64,000 bases of DNA, from positions 9,763,001-9,827,000 of the forward strand of contig JANTQA010000015.1 in NCBI GenBank assembly GCA_027625915.1. The letters are read 5' to 3'. Under the pieces are notes generated by a model that was not told where the DNA came from, searched no databases, and was given only the letters and a program-made list of their open reading frames with translations. Position 1 is the first letter of the stretch. Each line of letters opens with the position of its first letter. This stretch comes from Anaeramoeba flamelloides. Taxonomy: Eukaryota > Metamonada > Anaeramoebidae. The translations under genes were made by a program, and so were the position numbers. This document shows positions 23,602-35,336 of this stretch, one piece after another.

Positions 23602-24595
23602 ATGACAACAAGAAAGAAACGTAAAATATACACTGAGCCGAATAAAAGGATTAACTTTGTACAACTTTTAAAAAAGATGTGGTCGAACCATAACTCTAAG
23701 AAGAATCGGCTTTCGTCGAAGAAGAGACATACATCAAAGAAAAAGCACTCATAGAAGAAGAAGCACTCGTCGAAGAAGAAAAAAAATTGTCGAAAAAGAA
23801 AAAAACATTCATCAAAGAAGAAGACGACGAATGTAATCAAAAAAGAAAGGATGTGACGTATCCCGCGCCGAAGAAGTCTCACTGGAGTTACTCACGTAGA
23901 AACTATGTTGAGGATCATATAAGGAATTTGGTTCCAAAGGCCCTTGAACTTGATGTGTATTTGGATGAAAACAAGGTCCCAAACGTGAAGATACATGAAA
24001 AAGAAGAAAAGGTTCAAAAAAAAGAAGTTGCTATCAAGAGTAACCAAGACAGCAACGGAGATAGCAAGGAAAAGAAGAAGAACAAAGCAAAGAAGAAGAA
24101 AACGGTCAAGAAGAAGAGTAAATGCATTGAAGATAACAAAAAGAAGATGAAGAGTAAGGGCAACCTGGGTGATACTCGTGATACAACAATCAACGTTGAG
24201 AAGAAGTGCAAGAAGAATTGAAGCACGATCCAGTGATCAATAGCAAGCAGAAGTGTAAGGAAAAAGAAATGGAAAAGAAGAAGATAACAAGCAGATGCAA
24301 GGGGAATGGAAAGAGCAACAGACCAGCAATTAACAAATAAAGTCGTGGACCTAAGACCAAAGAAAGAAGCAGTTGACCAGATAACAATCAAGTGACTGAT
24401 CAATCAAAGGCAGAAGAAATACAAATTGAAAAAGAAACCAATTCTGAAACATTATGTTTACCATACAAGAGAAGAGTGAGGCTCAAAACAGAAATTAGCA
24501 ATGGTAAACTTATAAAAACAATACAAACAAGAATTGGAGAAGATATAAGAAAACTGCAAAATATTGAAAGTTTGTTAAACACAAGTATAAATTGA
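23602..24595 (+). pseudogene. Broken Lys-rich coding region, unidentified
   Basis: An ATG at 23602 opens a very basic frame (MTTRKKRKIYTEPNKRINF..., then KK-rich repeats) that meets TAG near 23752. Reading continues in a second frame (about 23787-24221: YPAPKKSHWSYSRRNYVEDH, VPKALELDVYLDENKVPNVK, then Lys-rich) and in a third (about 24220-24595, two more stops). The Lys codons are largely AAG, GC content is well above the flanks, and A/T homopolymers are absent, so it is compositionally unlike its surroundings. Three frames and at least three stops indicate decay. I do not recognise the family; a transposon or chromatin-type protein is possible. Confidence 0.5.
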
Positions 24596-24603
24596 AAAAT
24601 CAA

Positions 24604-25720
24604 TTTTTTTAAAATATTTAGAAATATGGTAAATTATTTTACCTAAACCATCAAAAATACTCTAAATATTTGATTTTTGAAATTTAGAGTATTCTATCTT
24701 CTACATTTTAAAAGATATTTCCCATTTTCATTTTTTCAAAAAAAAAAAAATAATTTTTTATTTTTGAAATTTTTATTTTTTTATCTGTGCAAAATTAGAA
24801 AAAATATATTTTTTAGGAAATTTTAAATTGTTCCAACTAGAGTAAAATTTTATAAAAAAAATTATTTTTGGTAAAATTTTAGGCCCAAGGCCAAAAAATA
24901 AAAAATAATTTTTTTAAATTTTTTTTTGTAAACATATTTGAAAAAAAAAATTTTTTTTTTGGTCATATATATTATAAATAATAAAAAAAAAATAATACTT
25001 ATATATTATTTCAAATTTTAAAAATAATTTATATATACCTAAAAAAAAAATTTTTTTTATTTTAATTTTAATTATACAGTCTTAATTGATGATATTCGTT
25101 TCATATATATTTAAATAAAATTATTATAAAAATAGACCAAAATAAAAATATTAACAGCAAATTTTATATATAAAAATTTACAAATATTTTATTTGAATCT
25201 ATTTTATAAAATAATTTATATATAAAAATATTATTTTCAAAAAATTTTATTTTGGTAATTTTTTTGATTTATCATTTTTTTAAGAAAAAATAAAAAAAAA
25301 AATTTTTTATATTTTTTTTTTATAATAATTTATTAAAAATTATTAGAAAAAAAATTTTATTTTATTAAAAAATCTTTATTATTAAACTCAAATAATATTT
25401 TTTTTCATTATAAAAATTTGAAAGAATATTTTTTATATAAAAAAATTTTTTTTTGGAAATTTTATAAAAAATTGAAATTTTTATATATAAAAAATTTTTA
25501 ATAATTTTTTTTTAAAATTTTAAATATTTTTTTTTCCTCTCAGATTTTTCTTTTATATTATTAATGTTAATAGAAAAAAGTAGTTTTAAAAAAAAAAAAT
25601 TTTTTTTTTTAAATTAAAAACTTAGGGAAATTGTAAATTTTTTTGGTTATATTACTTGTTTAAAAATTTTAAAAAAATCAATTTTGAAGAAAAAAATATT
25701 TTCAATTTACAACAAATAGT
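24604..25720. other. Extremely A/T-rich block
   Basis: Over 1 kb of nearly pure A/T with long homopolymers and no ORF. Nothing else seen. Confidence 0.7.
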
Positions 25721-25721
25721 C

Positions 25722-25792
25722 TAATGTCTCAACGGTAGAGCGCCAGATCTAGAGTAAAAAAATCTAATGTCACGAGTTCGAGATCTGGTAGT
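25722..25792 (+). other. tRNA-like / SINE-like sequence, probably a pseudogene
   Basis: TCTCAACGGTAGAGCG resembles an A box/D arm and, about 45 bases on, GAGTTCGAGATCT resembles a B box/T loop (GTTCGA), the internal RNA polymerase III promoter arrangement. The acceptor arms do not pair and the T stem is weak, so it is not a functional tRNA as it stands. CCAGATCT and AGATCTGG also form a perfect 8-bp inverted pair across the anticodon region. A SINE head or a decayed tRNA fits best. Confidence 0.35.
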
Positions 25793-26981
25793 ATCAAAAA
25801 ATTTCTTATTTTTTTATTTTTTTTTTTCAAAATTTCTTAAACTGGATCATTTAAAGTATCTGAGTTTACAAGCTGAGTTTAATTTGAATTTTGTTAGAAA
25901 TTTTTTTTTTTGAAAGAACACCAATTAATTAAGTACCAATTTTCTGGTAACATCTGAAAAAAAATTATTTTTTTCAGTAGAGAGAGTAGAAGTTTTAGTC
26001 AAAATATAATTTACTAATGTTTACTGTTAAAAAAAAAAAAAATTTTTTTTTTTTCAAAAAAAAAATATTCTTAAAATTGAGTTTAAACTTATGAAAGATC
26101 CTACTAAAAATATTTAAAAAACACATTTTAATTTTCATTTTTGATGGGATCCTTAATTTCTATATTTATTGGCCAATATATCAAAAAAATATCCCAATTA
26201 AATTTTTTTGAAAGTAAAAAATTAAAAATGGGCAATATATCCTTAAATAAAGGTTCTAGAGAGCTATGAACATCAAAAATGAAATCTCCAAATAAAAATG
26301 AAATTATTTATGTGAAAAAAATTTTCAGATCCTTGATTTTCAATTCCGACTAGTGAAGGATGAAACATTTTCGAATTTCATTCTAATAAAAAATGTAGAT
26401 AATCAACCTTTGTTTTTGAATGAAAATTATTTTGTTCAATATACCCAATGTAATTCGGTTATCACTGCCATCAAATATAATATGGAACGACATTTTACTT
26501 CATCAAAACATTGCAATGCACTTATTGTGCTACAAACACACACGCTTGACTCGTTATCAGATATTGTCAAGATATTATTAAAATCTGGAATATCTTATAA
26601 CATGACACAACACTTGTTCCAAGTTCAAAATCTATCAATGATTAGATCAGTCCATACTTTTCCATCGAGAACAACTGTCCGAAGAACTCTACCACAATTA
26701 CTCAATGATGAAAAAAACCTTGAAACACAAATTAAAAGATAAATCTTTCTGTTTAATAATTGATGAGGCAACAGATCCTTTATCTCGGCCACTAGTTGCG
26801 TTATTAGCTGTTACTACAACAGATACGTGGGTTTTAGAACTTGATGAAATACAAGAGATGACAGCAACAAATATAGAACTTTTTATTCGAAAATCTTTAG
26901 AATATTATGAAATTCCATTTAAAAAGATAACAGTACTTGTATCTGATGGTGCACCCGTATGTTGCAAGTTGGGGAAGACTT

Positions 26982-27398
26982 TACAGTCAGTTTCAATTTT
27001 AAGGCACAAACTTTCAACAAAATTTAAGGCACAAAAAAAATCTCAAATTAAAGCACAAAATTCAAATTAAAGCACAAAATTCAAATTCTAGTACAGTCAG
27101 TTTCACTTTTAAGACACAAACTTTCAACGAAATTTAAGGCACAAAAAATTCTCAAATTAAGGCACAAAATTTGGAATTTTTTTTTTTACAATTTATTTTT
27201 ACTAAAATTTGAATTTTGTGCTTTAATTTGAGATTTTTATTGTGCCTTAAATTTCGTTGAAAGTTTGTGCCTTAAAAGTGAAACTGACTGTAAAATAATT
27301 TGTAAAAAAAAATATTCCAAATTTTGTGCCTTAATTTGAGATTTTTTTGTGCCTTAAATTTCGTTGAAAGTTTGTGCCTTAAAGTGGAACTGACTGTA
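26982..27398. mobile_element. TA-MITE, copy 2 (outer, carries a nested copy)
   Basis: Left end TACAGTCAGTTTCA at 26982 and right end GGAACTGACTGTA at 27398. It is split at its centre (CTAGTA) by a second full copy at 27092-27292, making 417 bp in all. It lies in the transposase core just after VCCKLGKTL. Confidence 0.85.
27092..27292. mobile_element. TA-MITE, copy 3 (nested inside copy 2)
   Basis: A full-length 201-bp copy with both TIRs, inserted at a TA in the loop of the outer copy. It is therefore younger than the outer insertion. Confidence 0.85.
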
Positions 27399-27772
27399 AC
27401 AAAGGTTTGTGAAATCAAACATATCATATGTGCATGCCATACATTACACCATAATAAGCGCTAAGTTGATAGATTCATTTGATCTTGCAAATCTGGTCTG
27501 TTCCAAGCTTAAAAAAAATTTTAAAGTGGGGAAACAAGCAGGAAGAAAAAGAAGATGGTTACAAAAAAAAAATGGTAAATAGATTTCTTTACCTTGTCTT
27601 GCACGCTGGGGAACTTGGTTACAAATATGTATTGAGGTGCTTCATAATAAAGACAAATTGAAACAATTTATTCAATTAGAAGAACATCAAAAACGTCAAA
27701 CATCTTGATTGAACATCTTTCAAGTAAAATTTTCTTAGAAGAATTGGTTTTTATAGAATACATTGCTTCTTT

Positions 27773-27972
27773 TACAGTCAGTTTCACTTTTAAGATACAA
27801 ACTTTCAACGAAATTTAAGGCACAATAAAAATCTCAAATTAAAGCACAAAATTCAAATCCTAGTAAAAATAAATTGTAAAAAAAAAATTCCAAATTTTGT
27901 ACCTTAATTTGAGATTTTTTTGTGCCTTAAATTTCGTTGATAGTTTGTGCCTTAAAAGTGAAACTGACTGTA
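27773..27972. mobile_element. TA-MITE, copy 4
   Basis: A 200-bp copy inserted at a TA in the transposase pseudogene. The reading frame on either side (EYIASF before, ILPLIQGLQAHY after) is continuous once the insert and one TA are removed. Confidence 0.88.
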
Positions 27973-28398
27973 TTCTACCACTGATACAAGGGTTACAAGC
28001 GCACTACATCTCTAACCAGACAATAAAAAATTGGATAAATTTTAAAAATTTATTTTTTCAATTAGAATACAAAAATTTTTATAACTTTGTGCCAGAAAAA
28101 CCACAATTCAGAGAAACAAAAGATAAAATTAATTTTTTTTTCACGTGTTTCGAACAATATGAAACAAGAATTAACCTTGCTGATGATGTAATTAAAATGT
28201 ACTACTGGTTTAGCCCTGAAAACATTTTACCAAATATTCGAAAAGAAGATTTGCCCATACCTGAAATTTTGGAAAATATTAATGGTTCAATTTTGGGAGA
28301 ATGGTTAATGTTTCAATATTATCTGAAAACACTCGAAACAATCCAAACTCGAAGTCCAATGCATTTTTGGTTAAGTATGAAAAATATTTTTCCATGCT

Positions 28399-28598
28399 TA
28401 CAGTCAGTTTCACTTTTAAGGCACAAACTTTCAACGAAATTTAAGGCACAATAAAAATCTCAAATTAAAGCACAAAATTCAAATTCTAGTAAAAATAAAT
28501 TGTAAAAAAAAAATTCCAAATTTTGTGCCTTAATTTGAGATTTTTTTGTGCCTTAAATTTCGTTGAAAGTTTGTGTCTTAAAAGTGAAACTGACTGTA
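28399..28598. mobile_element. TA-MITE, copy 5
   Basis: A 200-bp copy inserted at a TA a few codons before the hAT dimerisation motif. The frame across it is continuous once it is removed, so the transposase still had an open C-terminus when this copy arrived. Confidence 0.88.
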
Positions 28599-28769
28599 AG
28601 TAAATATGTCTTGGATTTGTTATCAGTTCAACCAACCTCAACTGAAGTGGAAAGGTTTTTTTCAATTGTGAAAAATATACAATCAACAAAAAGAACTTTC
28701 ATGAAATTAGAAACAATTCAAACCGAGGCATTTTTTCGTTTTAATTATCGAAAAAACAAAATACTTTAA

Positions 28770-31047
28770 ATACAATTTTTTTTTATTTTTGATTCTTGAT
28801 ATTTTTATAGTTCTATCTATGTTCTTCTCTCACATTTTTTTTCAAAAAAAATAAGAAAATAAAGAAACTTTATCTATTTTTTTATCTATTTTTTTTTTTT
28901 TTACTCAAGTTGTGAAAAAAATTTCTCTATTTAAATTTTTTAGAGGAATTTTTTCTCATAATGTGAAAAATTCCATGATTTCTCTAAATGTCCAAGTCTG
29001 ATCATAATTCCAAATAAATTTGTTGAAATCAAGAATGAAAAAAAAAAACGATCAAAGCCTATTTTCGAAGATTGGTTTTCTTTATCTTCTTAGCTTACAT
29101 GAATACAAACTATTTTTTTTTCATTGAATTTCTCGCCCCATTACTATTTATTATTATTTTCAAAAGCCTTTTGTGACAAAATTACTTTCAAAATTCTTTT
29201 TTAAAATATTTTTCTCAAACCAAGCCAAAACAAAAATTACCATTTCAAAAATTAAAATAAAGGGTTTGAATTCTTGGAATCAAAAAATAGTTACAAAATA
29301 TTCAAATCCAAAGAAAAAGAAAATTTTAGAAAAAAATTCAATCAGATTCAGAATTTTTTTGACTTCTCATTTTAATGGAAAATAAATAATTATAAAATCA
29401 AATGAATTAGTCCAATAAACCATTATTCACAATGAGAATTAAAAAAAGTCTCCTATTTTCTGAACTAAAACTAGAATTAGACGAATTAAATGAAAATAAG
29501 ATTTTTAAATTCATTTTGGAAATTCTTGAGAAATAAACAGTAATTTTTTATCAAAAATTTTCCAAACAAAATTTATTTTCATAAAGAATCAAAAATAAAA
29601 CCAAATAAAGAATAAGTAATTGTGTTAAATGTTATAGATAAGATCGAGTAATAAATGATTTTTATTTATTTTTTCTTGATCAATTTTTTCATTTTTTTGA
29701 TTTCCATTTTTTAGTTTCTCTGGAAATATCTTATACTATGATTTATTCCACATTAGTATTTATGAAAATATCAATACATTTGACTAAAGAAATGATTTGA
29801 AGAATTCAGTTTCACATAAATGGTGGCACTCCAAAAATGAAAAATGTCCTTACTCCCTTAAAACATCAAGGAGTTTACTTCCAGAATTGGCTGGGGTTTT
29901 GGTATACTATCGGATGGTGAATTGGGTGTTACATTTTGTTCAATAATCCGTGTTGGGTTTTTGATTGTGTTTTTGAAAATTGTTTGTATTGTTTTTGAAA
30001 ATAAGAGTTGTTTTTTTTTTTGAAAGAGAGTTTTTTTGTTTTTAATTGTTGTTTTTGAAATAAATTCCATTACCTTAAAAATACAGTACAGTAAAACCAT
30101 ATTTTCCAAAATTTAACAGTATTTACAATAGTACTTTTTAGCAAATCATTGTTCCACAATCTTCCAACTTCAGTTACCCTAATTTTAGAACTAATTCAAT
30201 TAAATTTCAACAAACTTGTCACCAAAATCTACAAGCACCCGATTTTAGAGTTTGATCTAAAATAACAAACAAAAAAAAGACCAAGATTTTCGAAAAACTG
30301 TTTTGTATCTTTCTAAATGCGCAAAATGATTTATTAAATTTTCAAGTTTTTTTGAAAAATGAAAAGATTCAAAAATTTCACTTTATTTTCAATTTTTACC
30401 TTTAGCCAATAGCCTTAAAATCATCTCTTGTAATTAGTGAACTTTTATTTATTCGTCACGTTCTTTTTTGTGATAACTATTGGGATCACCAAGAATCCTA
30501 GATGAAACAATTTTCAAGAATTGAACAAAAAGTTAATCAGCTGAAATTTTATCCGATTAAAATTCTTCAAGAGTATTGGTCCAAATAATTAAAAATAAAT
30601 TTTATGTAATAACAAGAGCAAATTAGTTCTCTAAATATATCATTTCTCATTGGACAATCAAGATCTTTATGTTTTCATCAATTAGAATATAAAAATAAAT
30701 TGATGGATCTTTAAAAAAAATTTTGGATTATATCTTGATGAATGTATTGTATTATGAACAAAATATGCTTCTTTTTGAAAAATAAACACACTCTTGAAAA
30801 TTTTTAATTTCAATAACATATAGAAATTGAAAACAACCGAAAAAAGTTAAAAAACAAAAAATATTCAACAATTTTCAAAACAACAATAAAAAGTTGATAA
30901 AAAATATTTATTGAAGTCAACACGGGTTATTGAACAAACTGTATATTGCAACAAATAGAAAAAAAATTACAGGTTTTATTTTTGAAACAAAGGTTTTTGG
31001 CTTTTTCACACATATTTTTGTTTGCCGTATTAAAATTAATTTGAAGT
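28770..31047. other. Intergenic with ambiguous coding-like patches
   Basis: Mostly A/T. Around 29840-30265 several short protein-like frames overlap on both strands (e.g. minus NVTPNSPSDSIPKPQPILEV; plus LPTSVTLILELIQLNFNKLV). None can be joined or assigned. A short similarity in inverted orientation links about 29935-29965 with 30915-30945 (AACACGG.TTATTGAACAAA). Confidence 0.35.
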
Positions 31048-31860
31048 TCAAGATCGATCAGCTAAACAACCAAAATAATATGGGCTAACACCCAACATAT
31101 GACAATCTTGTTTCTCATTTTCTTCAACATAAACTTTAATGCTACATTCGGTTTGTTTGTCAATATGAACTCTGAACTATCCAACCTTAAAAAAAAATTG
31201 GGATATTAGTGTGTATTTTTTCGAATTATAGTCTTCACTTTTCGTGAGTTTCTCTTCGAAAATCCAGTCAAAGATCCAAAATTCAATTGCAAATTGACAA
31301 AAGAAATTTGTAATAATTTTCGGTTTTTGAAAAGTAAAAATCTCTTTTTGGTAACATTTTATTAATAAAAAACAGGAATCAACTTTACTTTAAGAAAAGC
31401 CAGAAAAAGACACCTAACGTCGCAAGTTTTAATAATTTTTTTCTTGGACAAAACTCTTGTTTGAATGAAAACCAAACTAGGATGGAAAACAAGGTAAATG
31501 ATGATTAGCCCAAACCATTGAAAGTAACAATTGTTTCTTGATATAATTTGGAGTCCTCCTCAAAAAATAAATACAAGTTAATTCCATTCCCAAGTTCTTG
31601 CAGTGGTTGGTTTTTTAGAGTTTTTTTCTTCCATTTTCAAAAAAGAAGAAAAAATTATCACCATGACTAATTATTCGACTCACAGAAGGAAATACCACAA
31701 ATTGTTTTCCTCAAATGATCATATTTCTTGACTTTTTGTCTCTGCTTTTATTAAACTCACCAAAAACAAATGAATTGTTTTTGAAGATCAAACCCTATTG
31801 AATAGTTTCGACACAAAAAGTAAATAAAATCTTCTCCAAAAACTCAGTTGTAATGATACT
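31048..31860 (-). CDS. Candidate multi-exon gene, unidentified
   Basis: Protein-like islands on the minus strand that are too short for single ORFs. The terminal exon 31048-31171 or slightly longer reads IDKQTECSIKVYVEENEKQD, then CHMLGVSPYYFGCLADRS and TGA. An exon near 31245-31330 reads LNFGSLTGFSKRNSRK before GTGAAG. An exon near 31520-31590 reads LGNGINLYLFFEEDSKLYQE then TIVTFN. An upstream piece near 31765-31800 reads LIFKNNSFVF before GTGAGT and joins the previous one in phase as a Glu codon. Cys residues and beta-strand-like patterning suggest a folded, possibly extracellular, domain, but no family is recognised. Exon borders are provisional. Confidence 0.35.
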
Positions 31861-32216
31861 AAAAATTACAATAACCACTGTACAAGAAATAGGCATTAAA
31901 ACGGGTGAAATTTTACAACAAGTCAAGTATTCATAATATTTTCCATAATTTTCCTAATTTGGAAAGAAATTTTTTAAGAAACAAAAAATTTTAAAATTAG
32001 ACGACGTCGTCAACTTTTCTTTATCATTAAAGCTGCATAAAATAAGACTCTAAAGTTTTTTTTTTATTTGAATCAGTAAAACAATTTGTGAAAAAGTTTA
32101 TGATTTGCTGAGTTAGAGATATTCCTGTTTATCTTATTTTGTTTAAAAATTTTTTATTAGTCAGTAATTTCATTTTTTTATCATTTCTTTCTGTAAGATT
32201 TTTATTTTAGCTTTTT

Positions 32217-32247
<31 letters not shown>

Positions 32248-32520
32248 TTATTATTATTATTTTTATTATTATATTTTTTATTTTTATTTATTTATATTTA
32301 GTTTTTATTATAAAACATTCTATTTTATTAAAAATGAGTTACAGTTTCTTCAAAGAAAAAACAAAAAAAAAAAAAATTCTTTTTTTCCTTTTTTACTTTT
32401 TTAATTTTTTAAACTCACCTTTTAACTTTGAATCATTAAAATTTTTCTCCTTTCTCGCTTTTTTCTTTTTTATTCTATTTTTTTTCTTTTTTTTTTTCAA
32501 AAGATCTTAAATCAATCAAA

Positions 32521-32861
32521 ATGCTTAAATTATTAATTGTTTTATTACTTGTCAGTACCATCTATTGTAAAAGTTGGGAATTATGTTCTTCGTCAGAAAA
32601 AGATATCTTAACAGTCAAAACTGTCTCAATTGTCCCAGAACCAATCCAAAAAGGTAAAAATGTTACAATTACCTTTGACGGTACCTTAAGCGAAGCAATC
32701 AAAGACCCAGCTAACATTCACCTTGAAGTATACATGAGCGGAATCAAAATCTTCACCAAAGACATGGATATGTGTACTGCCCAAAATGATGTCCCATGCC
32801 CAATTAGCGCTGGAGAACATAAACTTAGCCAATCTTTTGAAGTACCAGCCTTTGTCCCAAC
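32521..32861 (+). CDS. ML-domain (NPC2/MD-2-like) secreted lipid-binding protein, exon 1
   Basis: The ATG at 32521 gives a clear signal peptide (MLKLLIVLLLVSTIYC), then the ML-domain pattern: WELC near the mature N-terminus, VSIVPEPIQKGKNVTITFDG, a Cys pair around DMCTAQNDVPCPISAGEH, and EVPAFVPT. The family binds lipids or sterols in lysosomes, phagosomes or outside the cell. An N-glycosylation site (NVT) is present. The exon ends at 32861 before GTAAGT, with two bases of a Thr codon left over. Codon choice is unusually rich in C-ending codons (GTC, ATC, ACC), suggesting strong expression. Confidence 0.9.
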
Positions 32862-32987
32862 GTAAGTTTCCAAAAATTTTAATTTTCTTTTGTGATATCT
32901 TCTTATTAAAAAGTGATATTTAATTTTTATGTTTTTTTTCTTATAAAAACAAAAATCAAAAAAATTTCTCTTTTTCAATAATTATAG

Positions 32988-33075
32988 TGGTGAATTCACT
33001 GGAAAAATCGTCGCTACTAACTACGACAAAAAAGAAGTTATCTGTATTAAATTTGATGAAAAAATCCAAGGATAA
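32988..33075 (+). CDS. ML-domain protein, exon 2
   Basis: After a 126-bp GTAAGT...ATTATAG intron, one base completes the Thr codon. The exon then encodes GEFTGKIVATNYDKKEVICI and a short tail to TAA. G[EY]FTGK and the final Cys-Ile are the usual last strands of the ML fold. The complete protein is 142 residues, the normal family size. Confidence 0.88.
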
Positions 33076-34282
33076 ATTGATTCTCTAAATAATTTAAATC
33101 ATTTTAATAGGATACACAATCAAAAAAAATAAAGTCATATGAAACTGTAAGACCTCTTGATTACTTTAAGAACTTACTGAAGATTTGTTGTCTCTTTTAA
33201 AAATATGATCTTGTTTTCCAAGAAACCAATTTTTAATTAAATAAAAGTTCCCGTTTAATTATACATTTTCAATCTTTTTTTGTTTTCAAAGATTTTCATT
33301 GTTTTTCTTTTGACGAATTTTTTATTGATTTTAATGTTTTATTTTGTTATGTTTATTTTTTTAGAGGCAAGTACTTTAGCGATTATTATGTCTGTTTATA
33401 AATTAAAATGTTAAAGTCAATAATAATTATTTTGTGTTTGGCATTTAAAAAAAAACAAAATATAATATTTGTCTTCAAGGTTTTTTTAGGTTTGTTTTTT
33501 TTTTTTTTACTGAAAATTGTCTAAATGTTTTTTGATCAAACAACTTCTAGACATTCGCTAACAAAACAAGTCAAATTTAAAAAACTATTTTTTTAACTCT
33601 TTCTTCTTTATTATCTGAACTGTATTACTGTACTGTTATTTTCCAATTCATAAATAAAAATTTTTATTTCAAGTTCCAAAAATGTATATTGATTATAACT
33701 GTTACAATCAAATTAGTAGAGTAAAAATTTTGTCTTGCGGTTCAAGAAGAAAGTTTAATTTGTTTTCTAAAATTAATATCATTTCTAAAGGGTGTTGTAC
33801 AGATCTTTGGCTTTTCTTTGACTAGCAAACTAGAAAAATATTTTGGAATGTGAAGTAAAAATTTGAATTTTTTAATTGAAAAATAAAAGTATTAATCATA
33901 TAGATAAACTTGAATTAAAAATATGCGGTTTGGAAATAATTTATATGTATACATCCACAATGAATCTTCGGAATTTGGAACCATTTAGGAGACTAGCTAC
34001 ACATAAGATCTGATAAAAATTTAATAGAGATGATAAAAAGAGTATTTTGTTTTAGTGGCATGTTATCGTAAACTCTCTAAAAAATTATTTTAAAAAAAGT
34101 TATATGATATTGTTTTTTAGTAATGTTAAACAATATAAAAATGAGAAAAGAATTGATAAAATTAAATCGACTTATATTTTTAGATCTCAAATATTTTTTT
34201 TTTTGGAGAAGATTATTTTAGATTCTGAGAATAAAACTTATAGCTATTTTGTGGTCTAAAATTTGATGTAATATAATCATAT

Positions 34283-34414
34283 TCACTTCCCCAATTCCAC
34301 CAAATCCAAGTGTTTAATACCCAAAACCAGATATGCTTTGGGATAATTATTATTTTTTGGAATGCTTCCAGCTATTTTAGTCCTATTTATATTTCCTATT
34401 GTGATTCTTCCCAT
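34283..34414 (-). CDS. Small ORF, 43 residues, unidentified
   Basis: ATG at 34414 to TGA. The sequence (MGRITIGNINRTKIAGSIPK, then NYPKAYLVLGIKHLDLVELG) has a balanced composition unlike the A/T-driven frames nearby. It could be a small gene or a terminal exon; no family is recognised. Confidence 0.25.
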   Translation of the reverse strand: MGRITIGNINRTKIAGSIPKNNNYPKAYLVLGIKHLDLVELGK

Positions 34415-35336
34415 TGCAACGTTGTTGTTATTTTTAAACAAAATTCATTAACCCCAAATTTCACGGATTGAAAAATATTCTTATTGCTTTTTGTTGTCAT
34501 AAAAAAAAAAAAATTCAAAAATGTTGAAAAAACTAAAAAATGAAAAAATTAAATACCACAATAGAATGTTGTGATAAGGATAAAAGATAAGTCATTCAAC
34601 ATTTGAAATACAATTTTAATCAATCCAACTCACCATTCTATAGTGTAAATTCCTTTGAGACTTTTGATAAAAAAAAATTTACAAAATCTAATGATTGAAG
34701 TACTTAAAATAATAACAATCAATGAGTTAAAACTAAAGTACAAAATGTTTATTCCAGATCCACTTCAAAATTGCAAAAAAGTGAAAAAAATACTTTTACC
34801 TTGGCTACACACTAAGGGATAAATTTCTAAATTAAATTGAAAAATAGTTTTGAATAATTTCTGAAAAATGAAAAAAAAAACCTTAATTTTAAAATTTATA
34901 AAGATCTCGTTACTCAAAATTCTTTTAGGCCAACAAATATGTTATGAATAATACATTTAATATTCACAAACTATAAAATTTGGATAGCACAATTGACTAT
35001 TTGAAAAATTACTTTCGAAGTTACGGGAAATAATAATAATAATCAAACCTATAAGGTGGTCATTTGACAATTTAAAAAATGAATTTTTTTGGTCAATTAA
35101 AACAATTAGTAAAAATCCAAAAATTTAAATCCATTTTACTAATTAATATATACAGCTGTTGAACCCTACTTTGGAAATTTATAAGAGATAAAAATGGGTT
35201 AGATATCATGAAATTATGCTTTTTGAAACCAGACATTCAATTTCTATCATATGATTAAAATATTAAATTTCTGATATATCATAAGTGAAATTGTTTTTTG
35301 AAGAAAAACAAACAAAAAATTAAATTTCAAAAGAAA

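Larger units (their letters stand above)
26353..28769 (+). pseudogene. hAT-family transposase pseudogene interrupted by MITEs
   Basis: Order of parts: a C-terminal half of a BED-like zinc finger (NMERHFTSSKHC, about 26480), the transposase core (SFCLIIDEATDPLSRPL; VLVSDGAP, about 26730-26980), TRW-like ARWGTWLQICIEVL near 27600, and the hAT dimerisation domain at the C-terminus (VLDLLSVQPTSTEVERFFS, 28600-28670). Known role: cut-and-paste transposition. Lesions are frameshifts near 26710, 27465 and 27700, a TAG near 27575, and MITE insertions at 26982-27398, 27773-27972 and 28399-28598. Removing each MITE with one TA brings the flanking frames together in phase. No ATG precedes the core, and no terminal repeats were found. 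Confidence 0.85.

Noticed and set aside
23499-24403. Minus-strand Phe/Leu-rich ORFs opposite the Lys-rich region
   Set aside because: They mirror the AAG-rich plus-strand coding remnant; hydrophobic runs come from CTT/TTC complement codons.
28486-28769. Separate small ORFs around the last MITE
   Set aside because: They read through MITE sequence; the plus-strand part is the C-terminus of the hAT pseudogene, not an independent gene.
33366-33403. Possible extra ML-gene exon (acceptor-like TTTTTTTAG then a short frame ending TAA)
   Set aside because: The two-exon ML gene is already complete at family length with its own stop; the extra frame is only 11 codons.
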